From positions 41,358,619 through 41,422,618 of the forward strand of contig JASFXZ010000001.1 in assembly GCA_032209605.1 (NCBI GenBank): a stretch of 64,000 nucleotides of DNA, read 5' to 3'. The translations under genes and the position numbers were made by a program. Below, in pieces: positions 27,901-37,903 of the stretch (its first letter is position 1; every line of letters starts with the position of its first letter). Source of the stretch: Mactromeris polynyma. Its lineage: Eukaryota; Mollusca; Bivalvia; Venerida; Mactridae. The notes under the pieces are model-generated. The model did not search any database and had not been told where the DNA came from. It saw nothing but the letters and a program-made list of their open reading frames with translations.

Positions 27901-28681
27901 ATGTTTGGATATTTACCTTCCAGTATGCATAAAGTACCACAACAAAGAATTACTCATCCAGACATATTAGTAAGTAGCTGTACATATGTAATGTTATATA
28001 AAGATACATGTAATAAGAATCTTTGGCCTCCAGTACGGATAGAAATGTTCGTCTTGAGAGCTTCTGTTTTGGTTACTCGCCAGAGCCTTGTTCCTGCATG
28101 ATCAGTTACCTGAGAGCCGGATGTTTCTATCAACACACGAAACCAGTAATAGATACTTTCTCTTGCCTACCTTTAATAACAAATAAAGGACAATATTAAA
28201 TACAACAACTAACGTTTTAAGGGCTTTTTACTTATATTACTGTGTTATGTTACAAATTCATTCAAGTTATTATGCGCCGTTTTATGAAGTCACCAGCACG
28301 AGACTCCTCGTATACTACACTTTATCTGCTGCTAAATTGACTATTTCATTGGCACATAGTTTCAAATCTGTTGCTTTTATAGTGCTATATATTTAAATGT
28401 TCATTTGCAATTTATGAAATAAATTTGATATTTCATTCATGTTTTTAATCCTAGATTCCTGAATTAATCAAACTTGCTTTCGAAAAAAGATAAAAACTTG
28501 CCAAACGGCTTATTTTTAGCATTTTGAGAATACATGTTCAACAAATTCAGGAATCTATGACCGCTTATGTAACATCCTATATTTGTGTTTTCAGGCTCAC
28601 CCATTTATTCAAAAGCATATTCATGAAGGGGTCGGAAAAAGCAGAAACATTATAGCATCCTGGGTGAAGTCATGGGTGTGA
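9961..28681 (+). CDS. MAP2K5: MAP kinase kinase 5 (MEK5), 20 coding exons
   Basis: Dual-specificity kinase that activates ERK5; it couples to MEKK2/3 and ERK5 through its PB1 domain. Exons: 9961-10062, 12726-12774, 14087-14154, 14922-14991, 15257-15297, 15576-15646, 16733-17131, 18392-18431, 19522-19590, 19996-20077, 20764-20874, 22037-22110, 22956-23006, 23756-23827, 24652-24681, 25351-25368, 25998-26030, 26388-26449, 27924-27969, 28595-28681. All junctions are GT-AG and in phase, giving 524 aa (human about 448). Residues 1-100 are PB1, with the acidic OPCA-type motif '[15 protein letters not shown]'. Kinase motifs: glycine loop G258-G263, Lys280, alpha-C Glu297, 'LHRDIKPSN' with Asp368, 'CDFG' with Asp386, and 'MAPERI'. 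The activation-loop phospho-sites are Ser396 and Ser400, the latter replacing the human Thr. The extra length is mainly the Ser/Pro/Met-rich linker in exon 7. The start is an ATG opening directly into PB1. Confidence 0.95.
10063..12129. other. MAP2K5 intron 1, unique and low-complexity part
   Basis: AT-rich intronic DNA. I see no exon in it. Around 11100-11290 and 11870-11950 there are stretches with 'gaccccta' and 'gtgaggaaaggtctcacagc' that read like relics of dispersed repeats, but no ends can be defined. Confidence 0.5.
12130..12611. repeat. 27-bp minisatellite in MAP2K5 intron 1
   Basis: About 18 copies of a 27-bp unit: 'tagttgtttcatctgatatc' followed by 'tactaca', with a recurrent 'gttatc' variant. 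It ends 115 bp before coding exon 2. Confidence 0.95.
12943..13345. mobile_element. MITE with 'ccatgacaaaacc' ends, copy 1
   Basis: The left end 'ccatgacaaaacctgtatta' and the right end 'atacaggttttgtcatgg' are inverted copies. Internal sequence such as 'gatattggaatggctataaa' is shared with the copy at 23175-23407. This copy is longer (about 400 against 230 bp), so it probably carries a further insertion. Confidence 0.8.
13700..13835 (-). mobile_element. tRNA-derived SINE head
   Basis: Read on the minus strand it has pol III promoter-like boxes: 'ggcgcggtggtcaagggg' (A box region) and 'ggtcgtgagttagagcc' (B box-like). The anticodon arm is altered and there is no full cloverleaf, so this is a SINE relic and not a tRNA gene. 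Confidence 0.65.
14340..14700. repeat. Dispersed repeat, copy 1
   Basis: Shares diverged blocks with 28100-28300, including 'tttctcttgc', 'acgttttaaggactttttgctta' read in pieces, and 'tgttatgtta'. It is intronic, and no termini or coding potential are visible. Confidence 0.5.
16385..16660. repeat. Dispersed repeat with 'cgtccgtctgttcgtccgtg'
   Basis: A moderately GC-richer block upstream of MAP2K5 exon 7, with the 'ccccctgaaggaggag' and 'cgtccgtctgttcgtccg' signatures of an old dispersed repeat. The frame of exon 7 stays open across it by chance; the coding exon starts at 16733 after a clear acceptor. Confidence 0.45.
16881..16990 (+). repeat. 54-bp in-frame repeat in the MEK5 linker
   Basis: Two nearly identical 54-bp units plus a partial third encode repeats of '[18 protein letters not shown]' between the PB1 and kinase domains in exon 7. 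The repeat supplies SP dipeptides (potential proline-directed phosphorylation sites) and accounts for part of the extra length over vertebrate MEK5. Confidence 0.9.
17132..18391. other. MAP2K5 intron 7, no feature recognised
   Basis: AT-rich intronic DNA between coding exons 7 and 8. I see no repeat with definable ends and no coding potential beyond short chance ORFs. Confidence 0.4.
18745..19195. repeat. Two-unit dispersed repeat ('caaatgttcaccatgatgag' family)
   Basis: Two diverged head-to-tail units, each with 'aaatgttcac.atgatgag' and 'ggtcaaa...gggtct'. An inverted relative lies at about 55440-55520. It begins with a short (tg)n run near 18765. Confidence 0.7.
19765..19885. repeat. Dispersed repeat ('ggatggat...gttatggccc'), copy 1
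   Basis: Shares the order 'aaaggatggatggattc', 'gggcat', 'gagttatggccctttttt' with 25425-25690 and 31880-32110. No inverted ends were found. Confidence 0.6.
20935..21062. mobile_element. Truncated 'ccatgacaaaacc' MITE, copy 2
   Basis: It starts 'cccatgacaaaacctgtatt' like the elements at 12943 and 23175 and then diverges. The right inverted end is missing. The fold-back MITE at 21088 follows closely. Confidence 0.65.
21088..21326. mobile_element. Fold-back MITE, copy 2
   Basis: Related to 4371-4620. The left arm 'gagcaccgctgaacgatttc' pairs with the right arm 'gtaaattccattgcagcact', and internal 'cacatggcaatata' is shared. It lies in MAP2K5 intron 11. Confidence 0.8.
22148..22494. mobile_element. 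Tigger/mariner-like MITE carrying an insertion
   Basis: The ends 'ctgtcggacctcgtttattc' and 'gaacgtggtccgtctg' are inverted copies flanked by TA. The internal sequence from about 22370 matches the element at 26765-26939. The stretch 22168-22365 has no counterpart there, so it looks like a later insertion. Confidence 0.65.
23089..23632. mobile_element. Hairpin element with a nested MITE
   Basis: The outer arms 'aataaccacaggggattgtc' and 'gacaatctcctgtgataata' are inverted copies, with 'ctccctttatccct'-type sequence inside each. A separate 233-bp MITE (23175-23407) sits within. Relatives of the outer element are at 29812-30075 and about 40235-40360. Confidence 0.75.
23175..23407. mobile_element. 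MITE with 'ccatgacaaaacc' ends, copy 3 (nested)
   Basis: The left end 'tgccatgacaaaaccagtat' is inverted at the right end as 'aggtttggttgtggcaca'. It is the most compact of the three copies in this gene. Confidence 0.8.
25425..25690. repeat. Dispersed repeat ('ggatggat...gttatggccc'), copy 2
   Basis: Starts near 'atgcccctgccatcgtc' and includes 'aggacggatagattcaattt', 'gggcatataaatac' and 'gaagttatggccctttttc'. It lies just downstream of the 18-nt exon 16 of MAP2K5. The long ORF across it is a by-product of the repeat. Confidence 0.65.
26765..26939. mobile_element. Tigger/mariner-like MITE, intact
   Basis: 175 bp with inverted ends 'cagtcaaacctcatttattc' and 'gaacaacacgaggtgcaactg', flanked on both sides by TA. 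This is the pattern of non-autonomous Tc1/mariner-pogo elements. It is intronic. Confidence 0.8.
26942..27923. other. MAP2K5 intron 18, remainder
   Basis: AT-rich intron sequence. I recognise no repeat with clear ends and no coding potential. Confidence 0.4.
28100..28330. repeat. Dispersed repeat, copy 2
   Basis: Diverged relative of 14340-14700, sharing 'tttctcttgcctaccttt' and 'aacgttttaagggctttt'. It lies in MAP2K5 intron 19. Confidence 0.5.
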
Positions 28682-30330
28682 GATGGATATTCATTCTTCA
28701 AGTATTACAAATGTATATATATTTATTCTGATACGTGTGAATATTGAGCATGTCAGATAAAACGACGTCAAAATTGTTATGAGTAATGTTGTAACTATTA
28801 TAGATGACATTGTTATTGTAGTAATTCATTCTGCCACAATAATGCTCAAAGTTCATTTTCTGCAAATCTGTAATATCATATAGAGATTGACCATTTACTA
28901 TAAGTTATTCGTACGATTTTCTGGATGTGTTGATAACTTTGTGTATATGATTATATAGGCAATCATTTATTGTTCTGATTCCATGATCTGATTTAAGTGG
29001 TTAATATTGCTGCCATATTCTGTGTTACTCTCTACAGGAGAGGATGGATGGGGTCTGGACATCCATGACATTTTGAGTTGTCGATTTTTAAAGGCTGACT
29101 TAGATCCGATGCCTTCTAAGGAGCTAGACCCCCTCCCCCTGATGTAAATTGCTGGATATGTGCATGTAACTTGTACTACTTGTATATTTAATATATAGTA
29201 TTATTGAGTATAGAATACTGCACGCATGATGTGCCAAACTTTATTTGATATCATGCAATTCGGTCACTTGGTAAAATGAAGTATAATTGGTATAATTGGT
29301 GCATTAGTGGTTTTGAGAAACTTGACAGTGCAGTGTTGTATGGTATGACTGTATGAGGGCAGTTTCAACCGATTTACTAACTATGACTAAGCATATTTTA
29401 AAAAAATAGACTAAGTACCTTTAATAAGATGAAATCATGATACTGTAAACCCAATATTTACCGCACTGGAGATATAACGTTGTGAAAATCAGGCTACAAT
29501 GTCGCTGGCGAGAGTTTAAACTGTAATATGTGTAATTATCTGTGTCAGTTTATGATATGAAGTCTGTTCATCAGTGTGGATATTATCTCATGCTTCTCAT
29601 TTTAATCAGGAGTACAGACACATAGGTATCAATGTGGTGAAATAGAGAGATTTCAGCATAAAACAGTTACCATAGAAACCATTGATTTTCAGTTATGATA
29701 TAGCATGTTTTTATATATATACTGTTCAGAAGTGCTAACTTGCCTGTGCAGTTTCACACAGTTTCCAAAATGATACCAGTTACATTTACTGGTGATTTTG
29801 ATAGCAGTTAGCTATAACCACAGAAGATTGTCACGAGTTCTCTCCCTTTATACCTGCCATAGTTCTCTCCATTTATACCTGTCAAAGAGTTCTCTCCCTT
29901 TATACCTGTCATAGTTCTCTCCCTTTATACATGCCAGAGTTCTCTCCCTTTATCACTTCTGTATGTATATATACATGTATATAGTGCATATATATACTAC
30001 AGAAGGGATAAAGGGAGATAACTCTAGCAGGTATAAAAGGAGAACTCGTAGCAATCTCTTGTGGCTATAACAGTTGCAGTTCTAATGAATTGAACTATTG
30101 GAAAAAAGTTGATGTAGACTTATTAAAATCAAATTCATTATTTTAATCAATCATATTGTAGTGAAGATTTTCCAAATACAAATGTCAGGTTAGCTGTTTT
30201 GACAAGTACAATTATCATGTTTATAATTCTCTTTGAATTGTAAAATATAGGGTTAGCATGTTCAATGTGTAATCTATTCTGTTTTTTCTATTGACATATT
30301 TTTGTTTACAATAAAGAGATGTAGATTGTT
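28682..30330 (+). other. MAP2K5: MAP2K5 3' untranslated region
   Basis: The stop codon TGA is at 28679-28681. The first clear AATAAA in a plausible setting is at 30310-30315, which suggests a 3' UTR of about 1.6 kb. A hairpin element (29812-30075) lies within it and would be transcribed. Which poly(A) site is used cannot be told from sequence alone. Confidence 0.5.
29812..30075. mobile_element. Hairpin element with 'gttctctccctttat' units
   Basis: The arms 'gctataaccacagaagattg' and 'caatctcttgtggctataac' are inverted copies. Several 'agttctctccctttatacct' units lie inside the left arm. It is related to 23089-23632. Confidence 0.8.
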
Positions 30331-30559
30331 ACTGAAATAGTGTTTATTGTTGATCATAGTGACATGTGTATGAAGTTAAAACATGAATATAAATACATTA
30401 CATACAATAAATGCATCCAGCATGTGACGAACTGTAATTACAAACATCAACGTAAAAATTCCAACAGATGGATCAACCATTGGAACATCTGCTGTCCGTT
30501 TAATGTTTGATTTCTGAACGTCAAAGTTTCCCACACTGAACAATGATGTTACACCGGAA

Positions 30560-31139
30560 GTGTGCCAAATATCAACAAATTTTCTAATTCCCGTGGGTCA
30601 GCCAACCAGCCCCCCCCTTGGGCAAAAGATTGGTGCATTACTTATCATTGATTATGAAAAAAGCTTTAAACTTGTATTAATCATTCTTGATGACTGTCCC
30701 ATGGGTTATGAACCAGTGCTCGCGCCTAATTCAGGAATTCAGCGGTTTATGAAAGTCTGCGTTTCATGCGCTGACCAAAGGCAGGACTGGCACTCATGAC
30801 CTTTGATCCAGAAGTCAGTCTCTCATGTCCTCAACCACGGTGTATTGTGTTCATTCAAGTGAACTTCTTACTTATTGTTTGACTTGTATCATGCAGTTAT
30901 CAGTATTAGGCCTGTGGGTGAAGGGAGGGCAGCGCCGATACACAGGATTTTAAAAAGACATAAGTCGAGTCCTGAAAGGAGGGTTTTTGACATGCTGAAT
31001 GATTCCAGGTCCCAGGAAATAGACTTTGGCCAAATTTTATTAATTGTATTTTCCGGAGGTGAGGAATTATAAAAAGACAAATTGTCTAAACCCCAGGGTC
31101 AGTCCACCTCCCCCATGGAGCAGAATATTGATAGGTGCA
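30560..31139. repeat. Intergenic repeats including a tRNA-like SINE relic
   Basis: Between the convergent ends of MAP2K5 and the DUF1647-type gene. On the minus strand, about 30730-30850 resembles a tRNA-derived SINE head ('ccgtggttgaggacatgaga' and 'ggtcatgagtgccag'). Short similar blocks ('gggtcagccaaccagcc...gcaaaagattggtgcat' and 'gggtcagtccacctcc...cagaatattgataggtgcat') occur at about 30596-30645 and 31097-31140. A minus-strand poly(A)-type signal lies near 31035. Confidence 0.55.
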
Positions 31140-34100
31140 TCATGCTCGCCGTTTGGAATTGAGGTATATTTTATCTTCCTGTGACAAGCGATAATACTTT
31201 GATCCCTTCACTTTATAAATATTCACTGTATTGTTTACGTCTGGATAAAAATTCTGTTCATGAAACAATCTTCGTAATAGTATACCCAGTATTGATTGGT
31301 CAAATCTGTGACAATCACTGTGGGCTCCAGTTTTCACATCATTGCTATCTGAACAATTGAGCTTTGTGAGAGAATCATCTAGACTGATACATTGTTCATT
31401 GAGAGCGCATGCAGTCCAAGCATCCACCACTGTTCTTGTCACAGAATCATAATGATATAAAACAAAGCCTGCCGTTGGTTCGCCGAGATTGTTAAATTTA
31501 CAACTATCTTCGTGAAGGAATTGGAATGTCTTTGGATGCTTATGCTTAGCTACAGACAGACTCTGACCTGATGTGAAGAATGTAAATGAATTGTCTATGC
31601 TGTATTGTAAAGCCTGGTCGAGCTCACTGCTGGTCAGTTGTATAGAAGCATCCATCCACCACACCCAGTTATATTCTGATAACAATTGCTGTAAAATATA
31701 GAATTAATTTAGAGACGGTTTTTACGTGAGGTTTTGTCAGATTATCGAAACATGTTCCAACAAAATATATGTTCAGAGTCTTTACCTGTTTGGGTATAAT
31801 AATGTTCTTTTAAATCAATTCATATATGTAGCTGATCAACTTGAAAATAAATTTGAATAAACACTTGATGAAAGTATGTTTTATGCCCCCGCCATTCAAA
31901 GAATTAAGAATTATCTGTTTGAAAACTTGGTTTCCAATCAATGACTCTTTGTAGGACAGATGGGTTATTCCGTATTGGTTACATAAACCAGGATATTAGA
32001 ATACATGTCGATTTCGGTTATAATTCAGCATTTTTGGAGGAATTATGGCCCTTTTTGACTTAAACAGTTGGTTTCCGATCAATAATGTTTAAAAAGCCCA
32101 TATATAGTGGGGATACATTTAGTTGAAGGCATAGATTCACACTAGAAAAATGTATGTTACCCGTATTATCAGTGGTTTCCAAGCATAGTTCTTTAACGTA
32201 TTACGGTTGATATGAGATGGAAATTGCTGAAATGGAAACCTCCGCACTTCACATATTTCACACATTCTTTGGAGCTGTAATCGGAAATAAAACTACTTCA
32301 TGGGAAATGATGGTACATTCTAGCATATAATGAAATATTTTCTGCCTTTGATAAGAAGATGGAAACTATAGTTTCCTCTGTAGTTTCCTCTGCCACTTTA
32401 GATAGTTTCCACACTTACAATATTTACGTCCCTTGTTCTTAATTATGCAACATATTGATAGGCAGCTTTCCTTAAAGTTTATAAGGAATAAAATGTAAAC
32501 GCTGATGAACTTATCAGATATCAAAAACTAACTTATTCATTATGCTCATGTGGGCAGTTGGTTCAGTAAGTTGAAGGAAAAGTGATTGTCACGAGCAAAT
32601 TTTCTTTGAATGTCCTCAATTATCACATATTTGGCTTATATTGGTAAATATTGTAGATGTGTGAACTATCTATTTCATGCTGGTCGTTTAGGAGGAAAGA
32701 ACTTGATATAAATGTGTTATCTAAGAAACCCGGAACAAATTGTTGGTAAAATATGTCCATGGTAACCAAAAAATCACACTGTAATGAAATAAATTTAGCC
32801 GGGAGCTCGGGAAGCTGGTCTTTTTATTGTTTAGTAATTAAATGTCACTTCAATGAATTTGAAATAGACTAGACGCTAGTGTTTAGCCATTGGCTATAAA
32901 AACTCAAAACTGGCTACTTAAATCGGCTAAGATTGTCTCAAAATAGCCAATCTTATAATGAAAATGGTAGGCTTATTTTTTTGTAAAATTAAGTACTTAT
33001 TTGTCATGTATGGCAACTAACGTTTGAAAAGTATTGTCCGTCTAGAATACACATTATGCTACTCAAACTTAACAGGGGGTGGGGCACCTTAAAACACCTT
33101 CGATTTTCATAAATTAGACGGGATGTAAATGTTTTTATCAATCTTCTATATATAACCACCCACGAAGTATTCAAAACCTACCCTCTGTGGATGGTGCGGG
33201 AACATGCCGATGTCGTAGATCACAATTTTAGTGACATTGTATTTTGGCATGGCGTATTTCCTTACAGAAGCATACATAGCATCTATTAATGTATTGTATT
33301 TAAAATCAGTTGCCATGACAATGACTGGAAATCCAGATGCTCGTGTTAATGGCGCGGAAAAAAATCCCGCCAATAAATTGGAAATAAATATCTGCATCAC
33401 CTCGTGGGTACTTGGATATAATTTCCAAATTTTCAGTTTTTGTTTCTTTAAACCATTCATCACATCCATGAAGATCTTGGTCTGCAAGAAAAAATATGTT
33501 ATCTCTCGATGTTATGGCGAAAATAGTACAGACATTGGCCGGTCGGAATGGAAATATAATCAGGAGTTTACTTTTACTTTAAATTATGTTTTAAATTGCT
33601 TATTTGTATAGGCTAGGCATTATCCGAAACAGGCTTCCATCGTAGGCCTACAACACTAATTAAAGATGATGAATTTATTTTGTTTTACTGTAACCGGTTA
33701 TCCGCTTTGTACTTACCTAATGGACGTTCGTGAATAGAAGGAAACATGAATTTCGACGTGAAAAACATGACAATAAAAAGCGCTGCTGTCCACCTCAAAA
33801 GTGTACCTGCAATTCATGAATAAGCTGTCACTATTCAATGGAATTTTTTATTTAGCATCAAGTCACATTCGTACATTTAATGATTGGCAGTTTTAGAAAC
33901 ATCATGTTAATAAATGACCATTCTGTTATTAGGCATGTATATAATTACTTTCATTCTTCTAAAATTTGCTTTTGGTAATATCAAAGTAAGACCGCTGTTC
34001 TCTATTTACATATGATATTTACAACATTAATGAAAAATAGACATTAAATGTTATGTTTCAAAATAGAATAATGATAAACAATGCTGGGTGTGCGAGATTC

Positions 34101-36569
34101 GTTATAAAATACCTGGGAACATTATGTATTTATACGTGTTATATTCACTGTTTTGAATGCAATTAGTGAGGAAAATAGAGTTCACCTGTTGATAATATTG
34201 ACCTAATATACCTAAAGAATATGCACAATTTCCCAACTTGAATGCAATTTATGGGTATATTTGTGTTCAGTTGTGAATATATTGACCTAAATTTCATATA
34301 TATTATGTTATATTTACTGTTTTGAATGCAATTACTGAAGAAAATAGAGTTCAGCTGTTAATAATATTGACCTAATATACCTAAAGAATATGGACAATTT
34401 ACCATGTTGAATGCAATTTATGGGTATATTTGAGTTAATTTGTGAAGATATTGCTAAAGTTCATATATAATATTTTATATTCACTGTTTTGAATGCAATT
34501 AGTGAGTAAAATAGAGTTCACCTCTTGATTATATTGACCTAATATACCTACAGAATATGCACAATTTCGTATAAAATTTGCTTTTTTTGTTGCGTTTTTT
34601 TGCTGATTTTCAGAGTAACCAATCTTGCGTATCGTTTTTGCAAAGAACAAGCAATTTCTACAGTAGGCCTACCGTTTGTGTGCGAATGAGTCCCATATAT
34701 ATATTTAAACTATTACCGAGAAAAGTCAAAGAAGTGATATAATAAGTGCTTTTTCTATGTTCATGCCTTTCATAGGTCTATGTCCTTCATCGTTCTTATA
34801 ATGTTTATTGCAAATATGTATTTGTTTGTACTATTTCTGAGTTTGTGCTTTCACTATGTTTATGCATTTCCTATGTTTGCGCTTTCCCTATGTTTATGCT
34901 TTTCTTATGTCAATGTGCTTCACATCTCTTGTAATCTATATTGTCAATGTCTATGCATGTTTATATATATTGTCATGTTTGTTTATAATACTGTGGTATT
35001 AATCCTTGAATTAACAAGGGAAATAAAGAGAATAAATAAATAAATAAATAAACATAAACATATAAAAACATCTGAATCGTACGATGTAAGTGCTCTACTA
35101 ATTTTAAACCATAAAATACCGTTACTATTTTGGCTTACTAAAGTAATACAATTACGGTATTTTTCTTTAAAATATACTGCTAGACCGCCGCTAAACCGCT
35201 TAGCAGAACGGTTTGATTTAGGGCGAGGACATGTACAATAGTCATAACCATCAAGAGATAAATTAGAAATGTCAGAACTCCAAGTTTCAGTGAAAAGTAA
35301 AACGTCAAAATCATTTACAAAATTCAGAAAGTCACAATCATTGAGCTTAGATTTAAGTCCTTGAACATTCCAAAGTAGAAAAGATAACTGTTCTGTGTTA
35401 ATGTCCTACTTTGAATAGTTCTCCATCAAAACAATAGATAAGCTTGATTATGACCGACGTACATGTAGGGTATACACCATTTAGCTCGTAGTTTACAATA
35501 TGCATTTAATATAGCCGTTTATTTAAACAGAACGCCATAAATTATGCATGATCCCATAATGCATTTCGAATTTACACAAATCATATAGAAAGCGTTATCT
35601 CGAAAGTCTTAAGCAGATTTTGGCACAGATAAAATGATGCCTAATACGTCTAGATACATCGCAAGTGAGTGCTCATGAAAAACATACATCGGAACTCTTC
35701 TTTTTGTAAGTATAGTTTGTTCGTAAGAAGTGGAGACGAGTCCATTATTGCCGTATGGTAAAAAACATACACAACGTTCGCCTTAAAAGGGAAAAAGGAT
35801 AAATCCTGAATTTAATGGATATAAAATTTCAAATCTGAAAAACACTCCCAATCACTATATCTGAAATATCTAGGTCTTTTTAATGTAATTCATTCAACAA
35901 AACTCGGATTACTGCTGTTTACAGATATGGTATCCTTTACTTTTGAGGTTTGAGTATTGTTTTGTTGTACGGTGGATGTTTTATTAATTTTCATCATTAC
36001 TCTGTAGCTGGATTTGTAATATTTATACATGTGTTTTATAGATGACCCCAAGTTAGATAAGCCTTTGGTTTATTGAGTGTTTTCATCTTTAAACAGTGAC
36101 TTAGTATTAAAATAAAACTGGGCAACAGTGAACTGTGGGAAACAACAAGTAGTTATATCAAAGTTTCAATCGTTTAGATTCAATGAAAATGAAATGCTGA
36201 TAAATATAACGTTTGCAGAATTAAAGTCTTAAGTCTGAGTCTCAGTCTTAAATATCTGCGAATATGGCCCTTGAAACTCAAACAATATACAATATCATAT
36301 GATTCAACAAAAATATGCAGTTCAGTCAATCAGTTGACGAATTGTCAAACAACGGGCAAAAGGTTATAACTTGTTGCGAGACATGAGTCGTAGAATGCAG
36401 CATTATCATTGTTCAATTTACCGAATGTGCTCCAAACAAACCAATCAAATATTTGAATGTTGAGACTTGACCCCAGACTCAAATGTATAACTTTCGATCG
36501 TAGAAATTGTCTTGAAAAAAGCAGAATGCTATGAATAAAAATACATAAAATCATGGAACACTTACTCAT
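31140..36569 (-). CDS. Type II membrane, glycosyltransferase-like protein (DUF1647-type)
   Basis: Predicted Golgi-type single-pass protein. Coding exons on the minus strand: 36566-36569 (ATG plus one base), 33717-33806, 33182-33481, 32161-32226 and 31140-31688 (TGA). Exon 2 reads MSTLLRWTAALFIVMFF with the split ATG, a signal anchor near the N terminus. Later exons give 'VIVMATDFKYNTLIDAM', 'NYAWKPLIIR', 'EYNWVWWMDASIQL' and 'DCHRFDQSILGILLRRLF', the layout I associate with the DUF1647 family of uncharacterised nucleotide-sugar-transferase-like proteins. The splice phase entering exon 3 gives one reading frame, but the conserved block lies one frame off; the change falls at a run of seven T (minus) near 33358-33364. 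A small further exon between 33182 and 32226 may have been missed. Family name by memory, substrate unknown. Confidence 0.65.
31880..32110. repeat. Dispersed repeat ('gttatggccc' family), copy 3
   Basis: Contains 'atgcccccgccattcaaaga', 'aggacagatgggtta' and 'gaattatggccctttttgac', as in 25425-25690. It lies in the last intron of the DUF1647-type gene. Confidence 0.65.
33350..33370 (-). other. Homopolymer frameshift in exon 3
   Basis: A run of seven A on the plus strand (33358-33364; seven T in the gene). Upstream, the phase set by the signal-anchor exon gives a hydrophilic stem-like sequence; downstream, the conserved domain continues in the next frame. The cause is either a one-base sequencing or assembly error or a real inactivating indel. 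Confidence 0.6.
34120..34590. repeat. Three tandem copies of a ~170-bp unit
   Basis: Each unit contains 'cactgttttgaatgcaatta', 'aaaatagagttcacctgttg' and 'gacctaatatacctaaagaa', with starts near 34140, 34309 and 34479. A single inverted relative forms the core of the MITE at 63481-63664. It lies in intron 1 of the DUF1647-type gene. Confidence 0.85.
34740..35050. repeat. Low-complexity 'ctatgtttatgc' tract and (taaa)n
   Basis: Imperfect tandem 'ctatgtttatgcttttc' sequence followed by 'aataaataaataaataaac' at 35028-35050. The (taaa)n resembles the tail of a non-LTR retrotransposon and precedes a LINE fragment. Confidence 0.6.
35168..35390 (-). pseudogene. Non-LTR retrotransposon endonuclease fragment
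   Basis: The minus strand is open over about 74 codons with the start of an apurinic-type endonuclease domain: 'LWNVQGLKSKL' (a conserved Asn in the first motif) and 'LLFTETW' (the catalytic Glu motif), then 'LDGYDYCTCPRP'. The rest of ORF2 is absent. This is a 5'- and 3'-truncated LINE copy inside intron 1 of the DUF1647-type gene. Confidence 0.75.
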
Positions 36570-36815
36570 CTGATTTCTCCGAATGTAATGTCCACTGCTA
36601 AGTTGACCCTATTTTATAACCGTGCGGTAATGTAGCTCTTTGATGGTAAGGAATTCCGCCGTAACGATGAAACGACTGATGATTTGAGTTGTTGGTTGTT
36701 CCAGATAATGTCTTGGATTTGGGTATGTTTCTGTAACCATCCATCGTGTTCTTTTCCACCAGTATAGCTTGTATTTCCTCCTACTGTCCGTCGTGCGTAT
36801 CTTTTACTCTGCGAT
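36566..36815 (-). promoter_or_regulatory. Leader exon of the DUF1647-type gene with possible uORF
   Basis: A 250-nt exon with acceptor at 36816-36817 and donor at 36564-36565; only its last four bases are coding. It contains an ATG-initiated ORF of 48 codons (36598-36744, beginning MDGYRNIPKSKTLSG) ending 28 nt before the main ATG. The ORF could be a translated upstream ORF or chance. An upstream noncoding exon is implied but was not located. Confidence 0.45.
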
Positions 36816-37375
36816 CTGAAAGAATATATTACGATGATATAAACATTAAATTTGTAACTAAGTGATTTACCATCTTAGTATATGCCTCATATCAGAGTTA
36901 CACTAAAGTAACGACCCCCTAAAAAGTTACGCTAATTTTTAAAATCCCTCATTCAGTAACAGCAGATCAACAGTTAAGTCGGGACTCGAAATTCACGGAT
37001 GACAATTGGTTTAAATACAGACAACTTTAACATTTTATTGATAACTACAACGGCAGAAAAGCTTTTCAATAATCTTTGTGGCCACAGAAACCAGAATTCA
37101 GCAAAAGGACATTTCATTTTATTAGATTTGGTAGTCAATCGCCCGATGTTTAATTCTAAGATATTGTTTTCAATTCTGAAAGTTGCCTTATTATGTAATT
37201 TCTTCTATTGCCATGGGGATACGAGTTCAGGAATTTAGGTAATTTGTCTGGGATTACCCGAGCGTTAGAGAAGGGAGTTCTGCACAAATTGGCTTTGCAA
37301 TTTTACAGTAAACATTACTCAAACATCGAATTGTTTTGAACAAACACAAAATATAACATATTGCTCACTTCACTG

Positions 37376-37842
37376 TACAACCGTAACCGTAGTACAACCG
37401 TAACAATAGTACAACCTTAAAAATAGTACAAAAAATAGTACAAAAAATAGTACAACCGTAAAAATAGTACAACCGTAAAAATAGTACAACCGTTAAAATA
37501 GTACAACCGTAAAATAGCACAACCGTAAAAATAGTGCAACCGTAAAAATAGTGCAACCGTAAAAATAGTACAACCGTAAAAATAGTACAACCGTAAAAAT
37601 AGTGCAACCGTAAAAATAGTGCAACCGTAAAAATAGTGCAACCGTAAAAATAGTACAACCGTAAAAATAGTACAACCGTAAAAATAGTACAACCGTAAAA
37701 ATAGTACAACCGTAAAAATAGTACAACCGCAACAATAATACAACCGTAAAAATAGTACAACCGTAAAAATAGTACAACCGCAACAATAATACAACCGTAA
37801 AAATAGTACAACCGCAACAATAATACAACCGTAAAAATAGTA
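37376..37842. repeat. 17-bp minisatellite 'acaaccgtaaaaatagt'
   Basis: About 27 copies of a 17-bp unit with minor variants ('agtgcaaccg', 'ccgcaacaataat'). Since 17 is not a multiple of 3 and the minus strand of the unit has no stop in any phase, all three minus frames stay open and read the same 17-residue hydrophobic period ('YYFYGCTIFTVVLFLRL'). Confidence 0.95.
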
Positions 37843-37903
37843 CCTTGGTGAGATGTAAAGTTCGTCCATTGTAGAGAGATTTTTTAAAGCGTTATGCAAT
37901 TTA

